NCBI GenBank assembly: GCA_045535465.1
Contig: JAZSLS010000055.1
Location: 1-47,924, forward strand
Direction of reading: 5' to 3'
DNA from: SIG636 sp045535465
Lineage (GTDB): Bacteria > Bacillota > Clostridia > Oscillospirales > CAG-382
Length of the DNA: 47,924 nucleotides
The first letter of the stretch is position 1. The number at the start of each line of letters is the position of its first letter. Shown one piece after another: positions 7,766 through 15,895 of this stretch. Both the position numbers and the translations under genes were made by a program. The notes beneath the pieces are model-generated. The model was not told the origin of the DNA and did no database searches. It was given only the letters and a program-made list of their open reading frames with translations.

Positions 7766-7987
7766 TTATTCAACCTCAATCATTTCCGCATCACTTTTCC
7801 TAAGAGAAAGCTCATAACCGCGGATATTTATCTCAATAGGGTCGCCAAGGGGAGCAAGCTTGCGAACGTAAATCTCCACACCCTTTGTAAGCCCCATATC
7901 CATTATACGGCGCTTTACGGCGCCCTCACCGTGTAGCTTAACCACGCGAGCCCTTTGCCCTACTTTTATATCTTTAAGAGTTTTCAT
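7766..7987 (-). CDS. feoA: Ferrous iron transport protein A
   Basis: A 73-aa cytoplasmic SH3-like protein that accompanies FeoB. It has the typical FeoA features: an early KVGQRARVVKL strand, RRIMDMGLTKG in the middle (the RLxdmGlxpG signature of the family) and NIRGYELSLRKSDAEMIEVE at the end, the usual G-x-x-L-x-LR-x-x-A-x-x-I/V pattern. The start has a GGAGGG ribosome site. It is the first gene of the feo operon, directly behind a consensus promoter overlapped by a palindromic operator. It is thought to modulate FeoB activity. Confidence 0.95.
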   Translation of the reverse strand: MKTLKDIKVGQRARVVKLHGEGAVKRRIMDMGLTKGVEIYVRKLAPLGDPIEINIRGYELSLRKSDAEMIEVE

Positions 7988-8013
7988 ATAAACAGCTCCC
8001 TCCGATAAAGGTA

Positions 8014-8065
8014 GTTAGCCTACGCTAACCGCTATTATAATACTCTAAATAATAAAACTTGTCAA
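8014..8065 (-). promoter_or_regulatory. feo promoter with putative DtxR-family operator
   Basis: On the minus strand, TTGACA (8060-8065) and TATTAT (8037-8042) with a 17-nt spacer, followed 7 nt downstream by the palindrome GTTAGC-CTAC-GCTAAC at 8014-8029. The operator covers the expected transcription start, the right place for repression by an iron-loaded DtxR/IdeR-type regulator. The regulator itself is not encoded in the window. Confidence 0.65.
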
Positions 8066-8082
8066 TACTTTTTATAAAAAAG

Positions 8083-8108
8083 GGCTGTAAAAACAAAGTT
8101 TTACAGCC
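8083..8108 (-). terminator. Intrinsic terminator of the mrp / C_GCAxxG unit
   Basis: Stem GGCTGTAAAA (8083-8092) with TTTTACAGCC (8099-8108), loop of 6. On the minus strand it is followed by CTTTTTTAT. It ends the upstream minus-strand unit just before the feo promoter. It belongs to a terminator type that recurs at 27861 and 31601. Confidence 0.7.
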
Positions 8109-8115
8109 TTTCAAT

Positions 8116-8565
8116 TCATTTGTGCTCTTCTATAAGCTTTTCCAGTATCAAAGCCGCCGTTTCAACAAAGCGTATGCAAGGACGAGCTTGATAAAACTCT
8201 GCGCTTCGTTTTGTAGGCGTTGGGTCGGGTATGGTTGCGGGTAAACTCAAAAGCTCACGGCAAATAATGGTCTGATGCTCTGCTTTAAATTGCTCCGCCA
8301 TAGCTTGTATCAAAGCGTAATGCTCTTTTTTTCGGGTGTCGTCGTCCTCGGCGTACCCGTAAAGCGCCCCTGCCACCATAAACATACCGCTTACAGCGCC
8401 GCAAACCTCTCTCATTCTGCCCATACCGCCGCCAAAGGAGGAAGAAAGCTTTAAACAGCTTTTCTCGTCCATCTCCAGCTTGTCTGCAAAAGCGGCAAAA
8501 ACAGCCTGAGCGCAGTTGGCGCCTCCTGCAAAAAGCTCACAGGCACGGTCAGCGTAAGCACCCAT
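8116..8565 (-). CDS. C_GCAxxG_C_C family (probable redox) protein
   Basis: A 149-aa protein with the cysteine pattern that names this family (PF09719): GGANCAQAVFAAF near the start, a following Cys in KSCLKLSSSFGGGMGRM, then EVCGAVSGM, and further cysteines at CRELL and RPCIRFV. Family members are found next to redox and metal proteins in anaerobes and are assumed to be redox-active or metal-binding; the reaction is not known. Its start overlaps the stop of the upstream Mrp ATPase gene by one base (TAATG), so the two are translationally coupled. A strong terminator follows. Confidence 0.85.
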   Translation of the reverse strand: MGAYADRACELFAGGANCAQAVFAAFADKLEMDEKSCLKLSSSFGGGMGRMREVCGAVSGMFMVAGALYGYAEDDDTRKKEHYALIQAMAEQFKAEHQTIICRELLSLPATIPDPTPTKRSAEFYQARPCIRFVETAALILEKLIEEHK

Positions 8566-9390
8566 TAGGCTTTACCTTCAATGATGTCGGTAAGGGAGTC
8601 AAGCCAATCACCGTCATAAAGCTCCACAAGGCCGCTGTCACAGCCTGCCGCAAGCTTTATATCCATAGGAAGCTTGGAAACGCTGTCTATCTTATGCTCG
8701 GAGGCGATAGCATCAATGTGGCTTTCGCCAAAAATTTTGTGCTTTTCGTTACAATTGGGGCAGAGGAAGTAGGACATATTTTCAACAAGCCCTATAACGG
8801 GAATATTCATAAGCTCCGCCATCTTAACAGCCTTCTCAACTATAACGGAAACAAGCTCCTGCGGAGAAGCAACCACTACAATGCCCTTTATCGGAAGCGA
8901 CTGAAAAACGGTAAGAGGCACGTCACCCGTTCCGGGAGGCATATCAACAAACATAAAGTCTACGTCGCCCCAAACAACGTCTGTCCAGAACTGCTTAACG
9001 GTACCTGCAATAACAGGACCGCGCCAAACAACAGGGTCGCTTTCGTTTTCAAGCAGGTAGTTAAGGGACATAAGCTTAATACCCGTTTTACTTTCCACGG
9101 GGAAAATGCCTGCATCGCTACCCTCGGCTCTTACCTTTGCGGTACCGAAGGCACGGGGAACGGAGGGCCCGGTAATATCAGCGTCAAGAACGCCAACGCT
9201 GTATCCTCTGCGGCGCATATTAACAGCCAAAAGGGAAGTGACAAGGGTTTTACCAACGCCGCCCTTACCGCTTACAACGGCTATAACGTTTAACGTCAGA
9301 CAGTGCGTTTTGATCTGCCAGCAAGCTTTCAGGCTTACGGGAAGAGCAATTTGCACTGCAGGTGCTACAATTATGTGTACATTCGCTCAT
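8565..9390 (-). CDS. Mrp/NBP35-type P-loop ATPase (Fe-S carrier), frame interrupted
   Basis: Deviant Walker A ATPase of the Mrp/ApbC type, which carries or transfers Fe-S clusters. The body has VSGKGGVGKT (Walker A), FVDMPPGTGDVPLTV and a late CPNC pair in SYFLCPNCNEKH that binds the bridging cluster in dimers. The natural N-terminus, MSECTHNCSTCSANC, starts at 9390 with a GAGG site upstream but is in another frame: it runs 41 codons to a TAA at 9265. The frame joins the ATPase body near 9288-9293, where skipping one base gives ...SDVK-VIAVVSGKGG, the usual family reading. A start inside the second frame (ATG at 9356) has no ribosome site and gives an atypical N-terminus. Real frameshift, recoding or sequence error are all possible. 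Confidence 0.8.
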
Positions 9391-9430
9391 AACAAAACAG
9401 CCTCGCTTTTTCTAAAAAAATACTATAAGT

Positions 9431-9459
9431 ATATTATACCTATTTTGCCGTTTTGTCAA
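9431..9459 (-). promoter_or_regulatory. Promoter of the mrp-type gene
   Basis: On the minus strand, TTGACA (9454-9459) and TAATAT (9431-9436), spacer 17 nt; TATAAT at 15 nt is an overlapping alternative. The -35 overlaps the stop codon of the upstream gene. Confidence 0.55.
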
Positions 9460-10307
9460 TCCGCTTTTTCTTCAATTTTCTCGGTCGTTACTTCGCTGCC
9501 GCAAACGTTAGCTTTTTTGCTTCTTTTTGTGGAAACTATACCCGCAGCAACTGCAACCAAAACTGCGGCAATTATTGAAACCGCAATAATTGCTGCGGGA
9601 GTGTTTTTTACAGGTTCAGCTTCTGTTAACGTACCGTTTATTAAATCTTCAAATCGTTTTATAACCTTTATGGATTCGTCAGCATTTTTGTAGATGCTGT
9701 GGAACTCGGACATATCATCGGTAGCCTTATCAAGGTCGCTGAAATATATCGAGTAATTATCGTTACTGTATCTCAAGCTTGTTATAGTTCCGTTCTTGAT
9801 CCAATAATAAAACGAATATCCGTCCTTTTTTACTCTGATGGTGCCGTTTCCGACAATTTTTGCCACATCTTGTTCATCAAAGTCTGTAAAATGCAAATCT
9901 ATCATTGTCACACTCGTAGAGGTGATACTTCCATCATCATTCACCATCGGATAAACAGGAGAGGTATAAGGCTTTTTCCTATAGCTAACGATTATAGACG
10001 GCCATACGGAGGAAGTTGTCTGCGCATCTTCCTTAAAGTCGAAAATAAATTCACATTGGTTGTCTGATATTATCCTTCCGCTTTTGCAATTAAAAAACTT
10101 GTCAAAATCCAGATATCCTTCTTTGTCGAAAGTATACCAATTTTCGTTGTAATCTTCCGCTTGTTTTTTGTATTCCTCGGGGTCTAGAACGTAGGTTTTG
10201 AATTCCTCATAGGTGTCAAAACTGAAAACATTATCGGCAGAAGCCGAAATTGTAAACGTGCAAATCAAAACCGATACAGCAAATAAAACGCATAGTGTTT
10301 TTTTCAT
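9456..10307 (-). CDS. Hypothetical exported membrane-anchored protein
   Basis: A 283-aa protein I do not recognise. It has a cleavable-type signal peptide (MKKTLCVLFAVSVLICTFTI, with ASA before DNVFSF), an extracellular part of about 215 aa rich in Asp, Tyr and Ser, and a C-terminal membrane helix (AAIIAVSIIAAVLVAVAAGI) followed by basic STKRSKKA, so it is a type I membrane protein. The middle is beta-rich (GTIRVKKDGYSFYYWIKNG). The start is supported by AAAGGAG 9 nt upstream. Its neighbours give no functional hint. Confidence 0.75.
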   Translation of the reverse strand: MKKTLCVLFAVSVLICTFTISASADNVFSFDTYEEFKTYVLDPEEYKKQAEDYNENWYTFDKEGYLDFDKFFNCKSGRIISDNQCEFIFDFKEDAQTTSSVWPSIIVSYRKKPYTSPVYPMVNDDGSITSTSVTMIDLHFTDFDEQDVAKIVGNGTIRVKKDGYSFYYWIKNGTITSLRYSNDNYSIYFSDLDKATDDMSEFHSIYKNADESIKVIKRFEDLINGTLTEAEPVKNTPAAIIAVSIIAAVLVAVAAGIVSTKRSKKANVCGSEVTTEKIEEKAD

Positions 10308-10379
10308 AATTTGTGACTCCTTTTTTTAAAATTTTTGTTGTAATTAATCCGCCTCCATTAATATAGTGTCACAAATAAA

Positions 10380-10431
10380 TTTAATCTCAAAAAAATTTTT
10401 AAAAAAATTAAAAAAATTTTTTGAGATTAAA
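10380..10431. repeat. Long AT-rich palindrome, possible terminator
   Basis: TTTAATCTCAAAAAAATTTTT (10380-10400) is answered by its near-perfect reverse complement at 10411-10431, with one mismatch and a 10-nt centre. It lies between the end of the FkbM gene and the start of the next minus-strand gene, so it probably acts as a terminator for the former. A TTGAGA/TATATT pair overlapping its left arm could be a weak promoter for the latter. Confidence 0.55.
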
Positions 10432-10450
10432 TGCAGAGGATATAAATACG

Positions 10451-11479
10451 TTAAACTAATATAAAAGCCGTATCCCAGGCAGGCAAACAAGGGTGGTGAA
10501 CTATATGTAACTTGTAGTCGTCTCTCAGTGAAAGCACCTTTATCGGTATGTCAAAAAAGTCCTCGCTCCTGTGGTAGCAGGAAATGTACATCTTGGGCTT
10601 ATAAGCTTTAATAGTTTGGGCGGCGCCATCTATGGCTGCAGCCTCCATACCTTCCACGTCCATTTTTATAAAGCTTGCCTTTTTTCCTTCAAGCACGCTG
10701 TCAACGCTGACCATAGGAAGCTGTATGCCTGTAGCTGTCTGTTTGCTTCCGCGGCTGCCAATGGCAGAAAAGTGGGTAAAGCCCGGCTTGTCACCTGCGG
10801 CGGCGTTGATAAGGTGCATATTTTCAATACCCTCGGTGTTTGCGCTAAGCTTTCGAAAGGTACGTCCGTCGGGCTCAATGGCGTATATGGCCTTGTGACC
10901 GCCCGTAACGCTTAAAAACTCCGCTACCGTATCACCTATAAAAGCACCGCAGTCCACAAAGGTCTCGTCGTTGCCAAGTGCGAGAAGGGAATAAGCATAC
11001 TCCTTGGAGTCTTCGCAGGCGTAAAGATATTCTGCCCTACCGCTAAGCTTGTATCTTACAAGGCACTCAAAGGCAAAACGGTCACGCTCCGTGGCAAGCT
11101 TGCCGTAAACAAAGCGTAGCTTATCGGCGTTATCCTTAGCAAACCGCAGGTTGAAAATACTATCTCCTGCAACGGGCACGTCAGGTACGTAAAGCTCCGT
11201 TTCCTTAGAAATACGCTTTATATTATCAAGCACGTCTTTTATTCCTGTGCCAAAGGCAACCAGCACTATCATATCTCCAAAGGCTTCCTTTGCCTCGGCG
11301 TATGTCATAAGAGGCATACCGTGAAACAGCTTTTTCTTAACAAAGCCGTCGCTGGCAAAAACCCCCGAAACGGAGACGCCGTAGCCATTAAGCGCTTTTA
11401 TTATTTTGTCACCGCCATCACCCATACCGTAAAGAACTATGGGTTTACTTGTGTTTTTAAGTCTTGTCCAAAGGTCCAT
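10451..11479 (-). CDS. FkbM family SAM-dependent methyltransferase
   Basis: About 342 aa. The first 110 residues form a small Rossmann-like domain (VLYGMGDGGDKIIKAL and VLVAFGTGI) of the kind seen in sugar-nucleotide-linked proteins. The C-terminal half is an FkbM methyltransferase: motif I in ETFVDCGAFIGDTVAEF, an acidic ribose-binding strand in IYAIEPD, and the family signature SFIKMDVEGMEAAAIDGA. FkbM enzymes usually O-methylate sugars or small molecules. I prefer the ATG ending at 11479 over an upstream TTG because GGAGGG lies 7 nt before it. It is divergent from the surface-glycan operon at 11611, which suggests a shared role in cell-surface polysaccharide modification. Confidence 0.85.
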   Translation of the reverse strand: MDLWTRLKNTSKPIVLYGMGDGGDKIIKALNGYGVSVSGVFASDGFVKKKLFHGMPLMTYAEAKEAFGDMIVLVAFGTGIKDVLDNIKRISKETELYVPDVPVAGDSIFNLRFAKDNADKLRFVYGKLATERDRFAFECLVRYKLSGRAEYLYACEDSKEYAYSLLALGNDETFVDCGAFIGDTVAEFLSVTGGHKAIYAIEPDGRTFRKLSANTEGIENMHLINAAAGDKPGFTHFSAIGSRGSKQTATGIQLPMVSVDSVLEGKKASFIKMDVEGMEAAAIDGAAQTIKAYKPKMYISCYHRSEDFFDIPIKVLSLRDDYKLHIVHHPCLPAWDTAFILV

Positions 11480-11499
11480 AAGCAATCCCTCCGAAAGCT

Positions 11500-11527
11500 A
11501 TTTTAACATATAACGAAAAAAAAGCAA
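11500..11527 (-). promoter_or_regulatory. Promoter of the FkbM gene
   Basis: On the minus strand, TTGCTT (11522-11527) and TAAAAT (11500-11505), spacer 16 nt, just before the ribosome site. Confidence 0.45.
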
Positions 11528-11544
11528 CTAATATCTAAAATGTA

Positions 11545-11572
11545 TTGAAATTTATTTTAATAAGTGTATAAT
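11545..11572 (+). promoter_or_regulatory. Promoter of the surface-glycan operon
   Basis: TTGAAA (11545-11550) and TATAAT (11567-11572), spacer 16 nt, 25 nt before the GGGAGG ribosome site of the PIG-L gene. Confidence 0.6.
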
Positions 11573-11610
11573 TATTATGTATAACTTTCGGAAAGATGGG
11601 AGGATGCCGC

Positions 11611-13077
11611 TTGTACAAACGCATAATTTCCCTATTGTTATGCTTTTTTGCCCTTGGGCTACCAATAAAAGCCGATGCGGTTTATGTGGCAAAGGAGCTT
11701 ACGGATAGTTGCATAATCACTGCAGACGGCGAAGCCGCCTCCTTTCTTGCAGATAACAACATATATACCTACCGCAGCGTTAACGAGGTGCGTGTTGAAA
11801 GCAGCACCGAACTATATGGGCTTTATATCAAGTTTGACCGCAATCCCGACGAATGGACTCTTACCGCAGACGGAGAAGAGATAAAATGCGGCAAAAACGG
11901 CTTCCTTCACGAGTATATAGAGCTTTACGGGAACTGCGAGCTTGTTTTGACCTTTGAAACAAAAACCTCCATAGCAGACGTTTTTGTATACAGTATGGGT
12001 ATGCCTCCCGAGAGTGTTCAAAGATGGGATACGCTGGAGAGGGCAGATATAATGATATGCCCGACTCACAGTGATGACGACCAGCTATATTTTGCAGGGA
12101 TGATACCTTGGTGTACAGCTATGGGCTATGACGTTCAGGTGGTGTATCTTACCAATCATTTGAATACCCACGACCGTCCTCACGAGCTTCTTGACGGCTT
12201 ATGGCATTGCGGGCTTAAATATTATCCCGTAATTTCGGAATACCCTGACCTTTATGCTATGTCCATAGCCGAGGCAGAAGCGGCTTATGCGGGGGTAGGT
12301 ATTACAAAACAGGATTTTACAGAATTTTACGTGGAGCTTTTCACTCGCTATAAGCCGCTTGTGGTAGCAGGGCACGATACAAACGGCGAATACGGTCACG
12401 GTGTACATATGCTAAACTCTGCGGCGATAAAGGAGGCTGTAAAGCTTTCGGCGGATAGAGGACTTTGGGACGTGCCCAAGACCTATATACACTCTCTAAG
12501 GGAAAATTCCGTTGTGTTTAATTGGGATATGCCTATGGATGAGTTGGGAGGGAGAACGCCATTTGAGGTATCTCAGGAGGGATATGGTTTTCATCATTCC
12601 CAGCATAGGTTTGAAAGCCTTACACGCTGGCTATACGGTACGGAAGGCGCACCCATAACCCAAGCATCGCAAATATTGTCCCACAGCCCCTGCAGGTACG
12701 GTTTATACAGAAGCACCGTGGGTATGGATACCGAGGAAAACGGCATATTTCAAAATTTGGAAAGCTATAAAGAACAGTCAACACCGCCTATCGGTGATAA
12801 GGCTAAGCCAAAAGCGGCTTTTAGTGCGGAAAATGCAAAAAACGCATATTTAAAGCTAACGGAAGACAAGCTTAGCCTTAAAAAGCCTTTTGTGATTATA
12901 AAAGCAAAAAACGATGAAAGCGCACCCCAAACAAGTGCCGAGGAAAAAACGCAACCGAAAAGCAACGAGAAAAACAACGGCTGGGTATATGGAATTACGG
13001 CAGGAGCAGCGGCTTTGGCTTTTGCGGTTTTGCTTGTAAAAAAGAGGAAGAAAAATGAACGAGATAACAAAAACTAA
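11611..13077 (+). CDS. Membrane-anchored PIG-L family deacetylase
   Basis: About 488 aa. PIG-L/LmbE enzymes are zinc N-deacetylases acting on N-acetylglucosamine-type substrates. The Zn motif appears as PTHSDDDQLYFAGM (in place of AHPDDE), followed by VQVVYLTNH and VVAGHDTNGEYGHGVHMLN with the later histidines. It has a signal peptide (residues 2-22), a beta-rich N-terminal domain to about residue 140, the deacetylase core, a charged linker, and a C-terminal helix (AGAAALAFAVLLV) with a KKRKK stop-transfer, so the enzyme faces outward. I choose the TTG at 11611 because GGGAGG is 7 nt upstream; an ATG at 11596 overlaps that site. Its end overlaps the next gene by 23 nt. Confidence 0.85.
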   Translation: MYKRIISLLLCFFALGLPIKADAVYVAKELTDSCIITADGEAASFLADNNIYTYRSVNEVRVESSTELYGLYIKFDRNPDEWTLTADGEEIKCGKNGFLHEYIELYGNCELVLTFETKTSIADVFVYSMGMPPESVQRWDTLERADIMICPTHSDDDQLYFAGMIPWCTAMGYDVQVVYLTNHLNTHDRPHELLDGLWHCGLKYYPVISEYPDLYAMSIAEAEAAYAGVGITKQDFTEFYVELFTRYKPLVVAGHDTNGEYGHGVHMLNSAAIKEAVKLSADRGLWDVPKTYIHSLRENSVVFNWDMPMDELGGRTPFEVSQEGYGFHHSQHRFESLTRWLYGTEGAPITQASQILSHSPCRYGLYRSTVGMDTEENGIFQNLESYKEQSTPPIGDKAKPKAAFSAENAKNAYLKLTEDKLSLKKPFVIIKAKNDESAPQTSAEEKTQPKSNEKNNGWVYGITAGAAALAFAVLLVKKRKKNERDNKN

Positions 13078-14179
13078 ACTTAAAAAGGTACTAAAGTGCG
13101 TGGGCAAGGTGTTTTCGTTTATAGGCTGCACTCTTCTTGCCTTGATAATTGCCCTTTACGGCACAGGCATTGTTATAACCCACGGCCCTTCGGAAAAAGC
13201 CCGAGATCTGTTTGTGCAGACAATGCTGGAGACCAGTGCAGCGAAATGGGTTCCATCCTTGTTTTTGTCGGCAAATACGATTAAAAACATAAAGGGCGGG
13301 GAAAAGGAAGAGCCGGAGGAGCAGATAGATACCAACCTTATAGTTATTCCCACACCCGACAACAGTCAAGAGGGCTTAGTAGGGGACTATGAAGGCGGCG
13401 GAGGCTTTAAACCTACCGTGCCGGAGGACCTTTTGCCTGCCGAAAGCATAGTGGTTAACGAAAACGGCATAAAAATAGTTGAAATAAGCGGCTCTACCTA
13501 TCAGGGCGAGATGATGATAATAGATGACCCCTCAAGGGTTTTTGTGGCAACGCTTGACAGCTACGGTCCCGAAAGCCACGGTCTTACGCTAAGTACCTTT
13601 ATAAGCAAGTACGATGCAATTGCGGGGGTTAACGCAGGGGGCTTTTACGACCCCGACGGTACGGGTAACGGCGGCATTCCCGATGGCTTGGTTATGGGCG
13701 GCGGAAAAATCCTTTGGGGCGGTACAGACCTCAAGTATAACTGCGTTATAGGCTTCGACGAAAATTATATAATGCACGTTGGCAGCTTTTCGGGCAAGGA
13801 TGCTTTGGATCTTAACATTGTAAGTGCGGTAAGCTTTGCACCCGGTCCCGTTCTTGTGGTTAACGGCAAACCCCTTAACGAGAATAAGCAGTTAGGCGGC
13901 GGCCTTAACCCTCGTACGGCAATAGGCCAGCGTGCAGACGGAGCAATTTTGCTTTTGGTAGTGGACGGCAGACAGGTGGAAAGCCTTGGCGCTACCTACG
14001 ATGATTTAGTAGACATAATGCTGGAGTTTGGCGCAGTTAACGCCGCAAATCTGGATGGGGGTTCTTCCACCAGAATGCACTACAACGGTATGCATATAAA
14101 CGATTGTGCTTCTCTTATAGGTGAGCGTGGGCTTCCCAACGCTATATTGGTAAAAAAGGAGGGTGCGCTTAATGGCTAA
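13055..14179 (+). CDS. Membrane-anchored phosphodiester glycosidase (NAGPA domain)
   Basis: A 374-aa protein with one N-terminal membrane helix (about residues 17-40), a low-complexity linker, and a C-terminal phosphodiester glycosidase domain (PF09992, similar to the enzyme that uncovers mannose-6-phosphate). Visible family motifs: GVNAGGFYDPDG near residue 190, the GLVMGGGKILWG strand, NPRTAIGQRADG and NAANLDGGSSTRMHYNG near 330. The substrate is probably a sugar-phosphate diester in cell-wall polymer or exopolysaccharide. It overlaps its neighbours on both sides (23 nt upstream, 8 nt downstream), so the three genes are strictly co-translated. A second, secreted member of the family lies at 38019. 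Confidence 0.88.
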   Translation: MNEITKTKLKKVLKCVGKVFSFIGCTLLALIIALYGTGIVITHGPSEKARDLFVQTMLETSAAKWVPSLFLSANTIKNIKGGEKEEPEEQIDTNLIVIPTPDNSQEGLVGDYEGGGGFKPTVPEDLLPAESIVVNENGIKIVEISGSTYQGEMMIIDDPSRVFVATLDSYGPESHGLTLSTFISKYDAIAGVNAGGFYDPDGTGNGGIPDGLVMGGGKILWGGTDLKYNCVIGFDENYIMHVGSFSGKDALDLNIVSAVSFAPGPVLVVNGKPLNENKQLGGGLNPRTAIGQRADGAILLLVVDGRQVESLGATYDDLVDIMLEFGAVNAANLDGGSSTRMHYNGMHINDCASLIGERGLPNAILVKKEGALNG

Positions 14180-15815
14180 GGATGAAAAGGTAAAGTCAAA
14201 GGGTGTATTTAAAAAGGCTTTGCTTATATATTCGGGCGTGCTTGTTTTGTTAACGGCAGTAGGGCTTGGCGTGCTTTGGGCGTTTCTTTCCTCCTATCAG
14301 CAAAGCCTGCCCGAAACCGTGGCAAGCAGCTTTGTAAAAAAAACAGACGAGGAGCATTGGAAAAGCCTTTTAAGTTCTGCCCTTTACGGCAGCCCCTTCA
14401 GCGACGTAAGCGCCGAGGTCGACAGTGTATATAACGCTTACGTAAGGGATAATAAACTTACGGTGCGTCGTTCTACCTTGGAAAGCAAGAACGGCGTGGA
14501 GGTGTTTAAGGTGAAAAGCGGCGATACGGTGCTTTTTTCTCTTAGTTTTACCGAGAGTGGAAGCGGCTCTTTTGGTATGAAGCGCTGGAAGAATTGCGGC
14601 CAGCAAGTTTCCGAGGCTTTTCTTGAGGAGATTAATCCTGAAAAGCAAATTATTATTCCGCTTGGGGCAAAGGTAACGGTTGACGGCGTTTATGCGGATA
14701 TTAAGGGCGAAACGGTAAAAAGTCCTAACGCTTCCGTTTTTGAAAAAAGCGGCGATTTTGTTAAATATGCTTTTCGTCTGCCTTTTGGTGAAACAGACGT
14801 GCAGGTGACCTTTGAAGAAAACGCTTTGGATTATAACAGTCTGCAGGACGGTTGTCTTTTTTACGACCTTACAGGCGATAGAATAACGCAGACCGTAAGT
14901 GTTCCAGAGGGAGCAGAGGTTTACGTTAATGACGTGCGTCTTACTACCGAATTTATAAGTAAAAAAGGCGCAGATTATCCTTTTTTAAACCCCTTGGAGC
15001 TTGCTTTGGAAAACGCTCCCAAGTCTACGGAATACACAGTTTCCGGTTTATATAATAAGCCCGTCTTTCGAGTGGTATACGACGGTACTGAGCTGGAATG
15101 CACCAAGGACGAAAAAGGAAAGCTTTTGTATGCCTTTGTTGATGCAGGCGTTGATTACACGGTAAGCGTTCCCGTGGATGCTTCGGTTGTTGTCAACGGC
15201 GTTGATATAAGCGGCAAGGCTGAATATATAAGCCAAAGCGGCGTTGGTTATCCTGAGGTGGACGCTTATGCCGCAGAGCTTGAAAATCCGGTTCAATGCG
15301 TGGTGTACAGCCTTAAGGGGATGTTTTTCAGCCCACGGATAAAGGTTACCGATAAATGGGAGGGCAAGGAATTAACGCTTAAGCAGCTAAGCGCCGAAAG
15401 CTTTGTCTGCAACGCAACTCCCGACCCATCCCTTGTGGAGTCCTATAAGAGCGTTGCCGAGAACTTTACCGTAGCTATGATGGAATATATGTTTTTCGGT
15501 AGGGACAAGCTTAATCAAACCTTTGCAAACGCTTTGTCCTACACGAGAAAAGACTCTCAAGCGTATAATTCCATAAGAGATTCTTATTCGGGTATGTATT
15601 GGCGCAGAGAATACGTTATAACCTACAATTCCTTGTATGCCGACAGCTTTGTTGCCTATGCCGATAACGCCTTTATGTGCGAAGTACATTACGACGTGGT
15701 GGGCAACGCAGTTAACGTAAACCGTACGGATTACGCCAAAGGCGTTTACCGCTTGCTGTATGTTAGGCAAAACGGCAGATGGGAGCTTGTTGAGTTTGCT
15801 ATTTTAAGCGAATGA
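14172..15815 (+). CDS. TcaA-like membrane protein with three beta repeats
   Basis: About 547 aa. After a basic N-terminus and one membrane helix (VLVLLTAVGLGVLWAFL) the chain is extracellular. An NTF2-like segment (roughly 35-150) is followed by three related beta domains, each starting with a VP-x-GA-x-V-x-VNGV type strand: QIIIPLGAKVTVDGV (about 158), QTVSVPEGAEVYVNDV (239) and YTVSVPVDASVVVNGV (328). The last 130 residues again look NTF2-like. This order recalls TcaA/YvbJ-type cell-envelope proteins, though I see no zinc ribbon. The ATG at 14172 has AAGGAGG 8 nt upstream and overlaps the previous stop. Function unknown; context points to cell-surface glycan modification. The TcaA likeness is by architecture only. 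Confidence 0.7.
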   Translation: MAKDEKVKSKGVFKKALLIYSGVLVLLTAVGLGVLWAFLSSYQQSLPETVASSFVKKTDEEHWKSLLSSALYGSPFSDVSAEVDSVYNAYVRDNKLTVRRSTLESKNGVEVFKVKSGDTVLFSLSFTESGSGSFGMKRWKNCGQQVSEAFLEEINPEKQIIIPLGAKVTVDGVYADIKGETVKSPNASVFEKSGDFVKYAFRLPFGETDVQVTFEENALDYNSLQDGCLFYDLTGDRITQTVSVPEGAEVYVNDVRLTTEFISKKGADYPFLNPLELALENAPKSTEYTVSGLYNKPVFRVVYDGTELECTKDEKGKLLYAFVDAGVDYTVSVPVDASVVVNGVDISGKAEYISQSGVGYPEVDAYAAELENPVQCVVYSLKGMFFSPRIKVTDKWEGKELTLKQLSAESFVCNATPDPSLVESYKSVAENFTVAMMEYMFFGRDKLNQTFANALSYTRKDSQAYNSIRDSYSGMYWRREYVITYNSLYADSFVAYADNAFMCEVHYDVVGNAVNVNRTDYAKGVYRLLYVRQNGRWELVEFAILSE

Positions 15816-15839
15816 TTTGCATAATTTACGGTTTTTCTA

Positions 15840-15868
15840 TTGACAAAGGCCTATTTTTTGGCTATAAT
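15840..15868 (+). promoter_or_regulatory. Promoter of the 92-aa gene
   Basis: TTGACA (15840-15845) and TATAAT (15863-15868), perfect consensus with 17-nt spacing, followed by AAGGAG and ATG at 15896. Confidence 0.8.
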
Positions 15869-15895
15869 TATTTCAATAAAAGATAAGGAGCGTAT

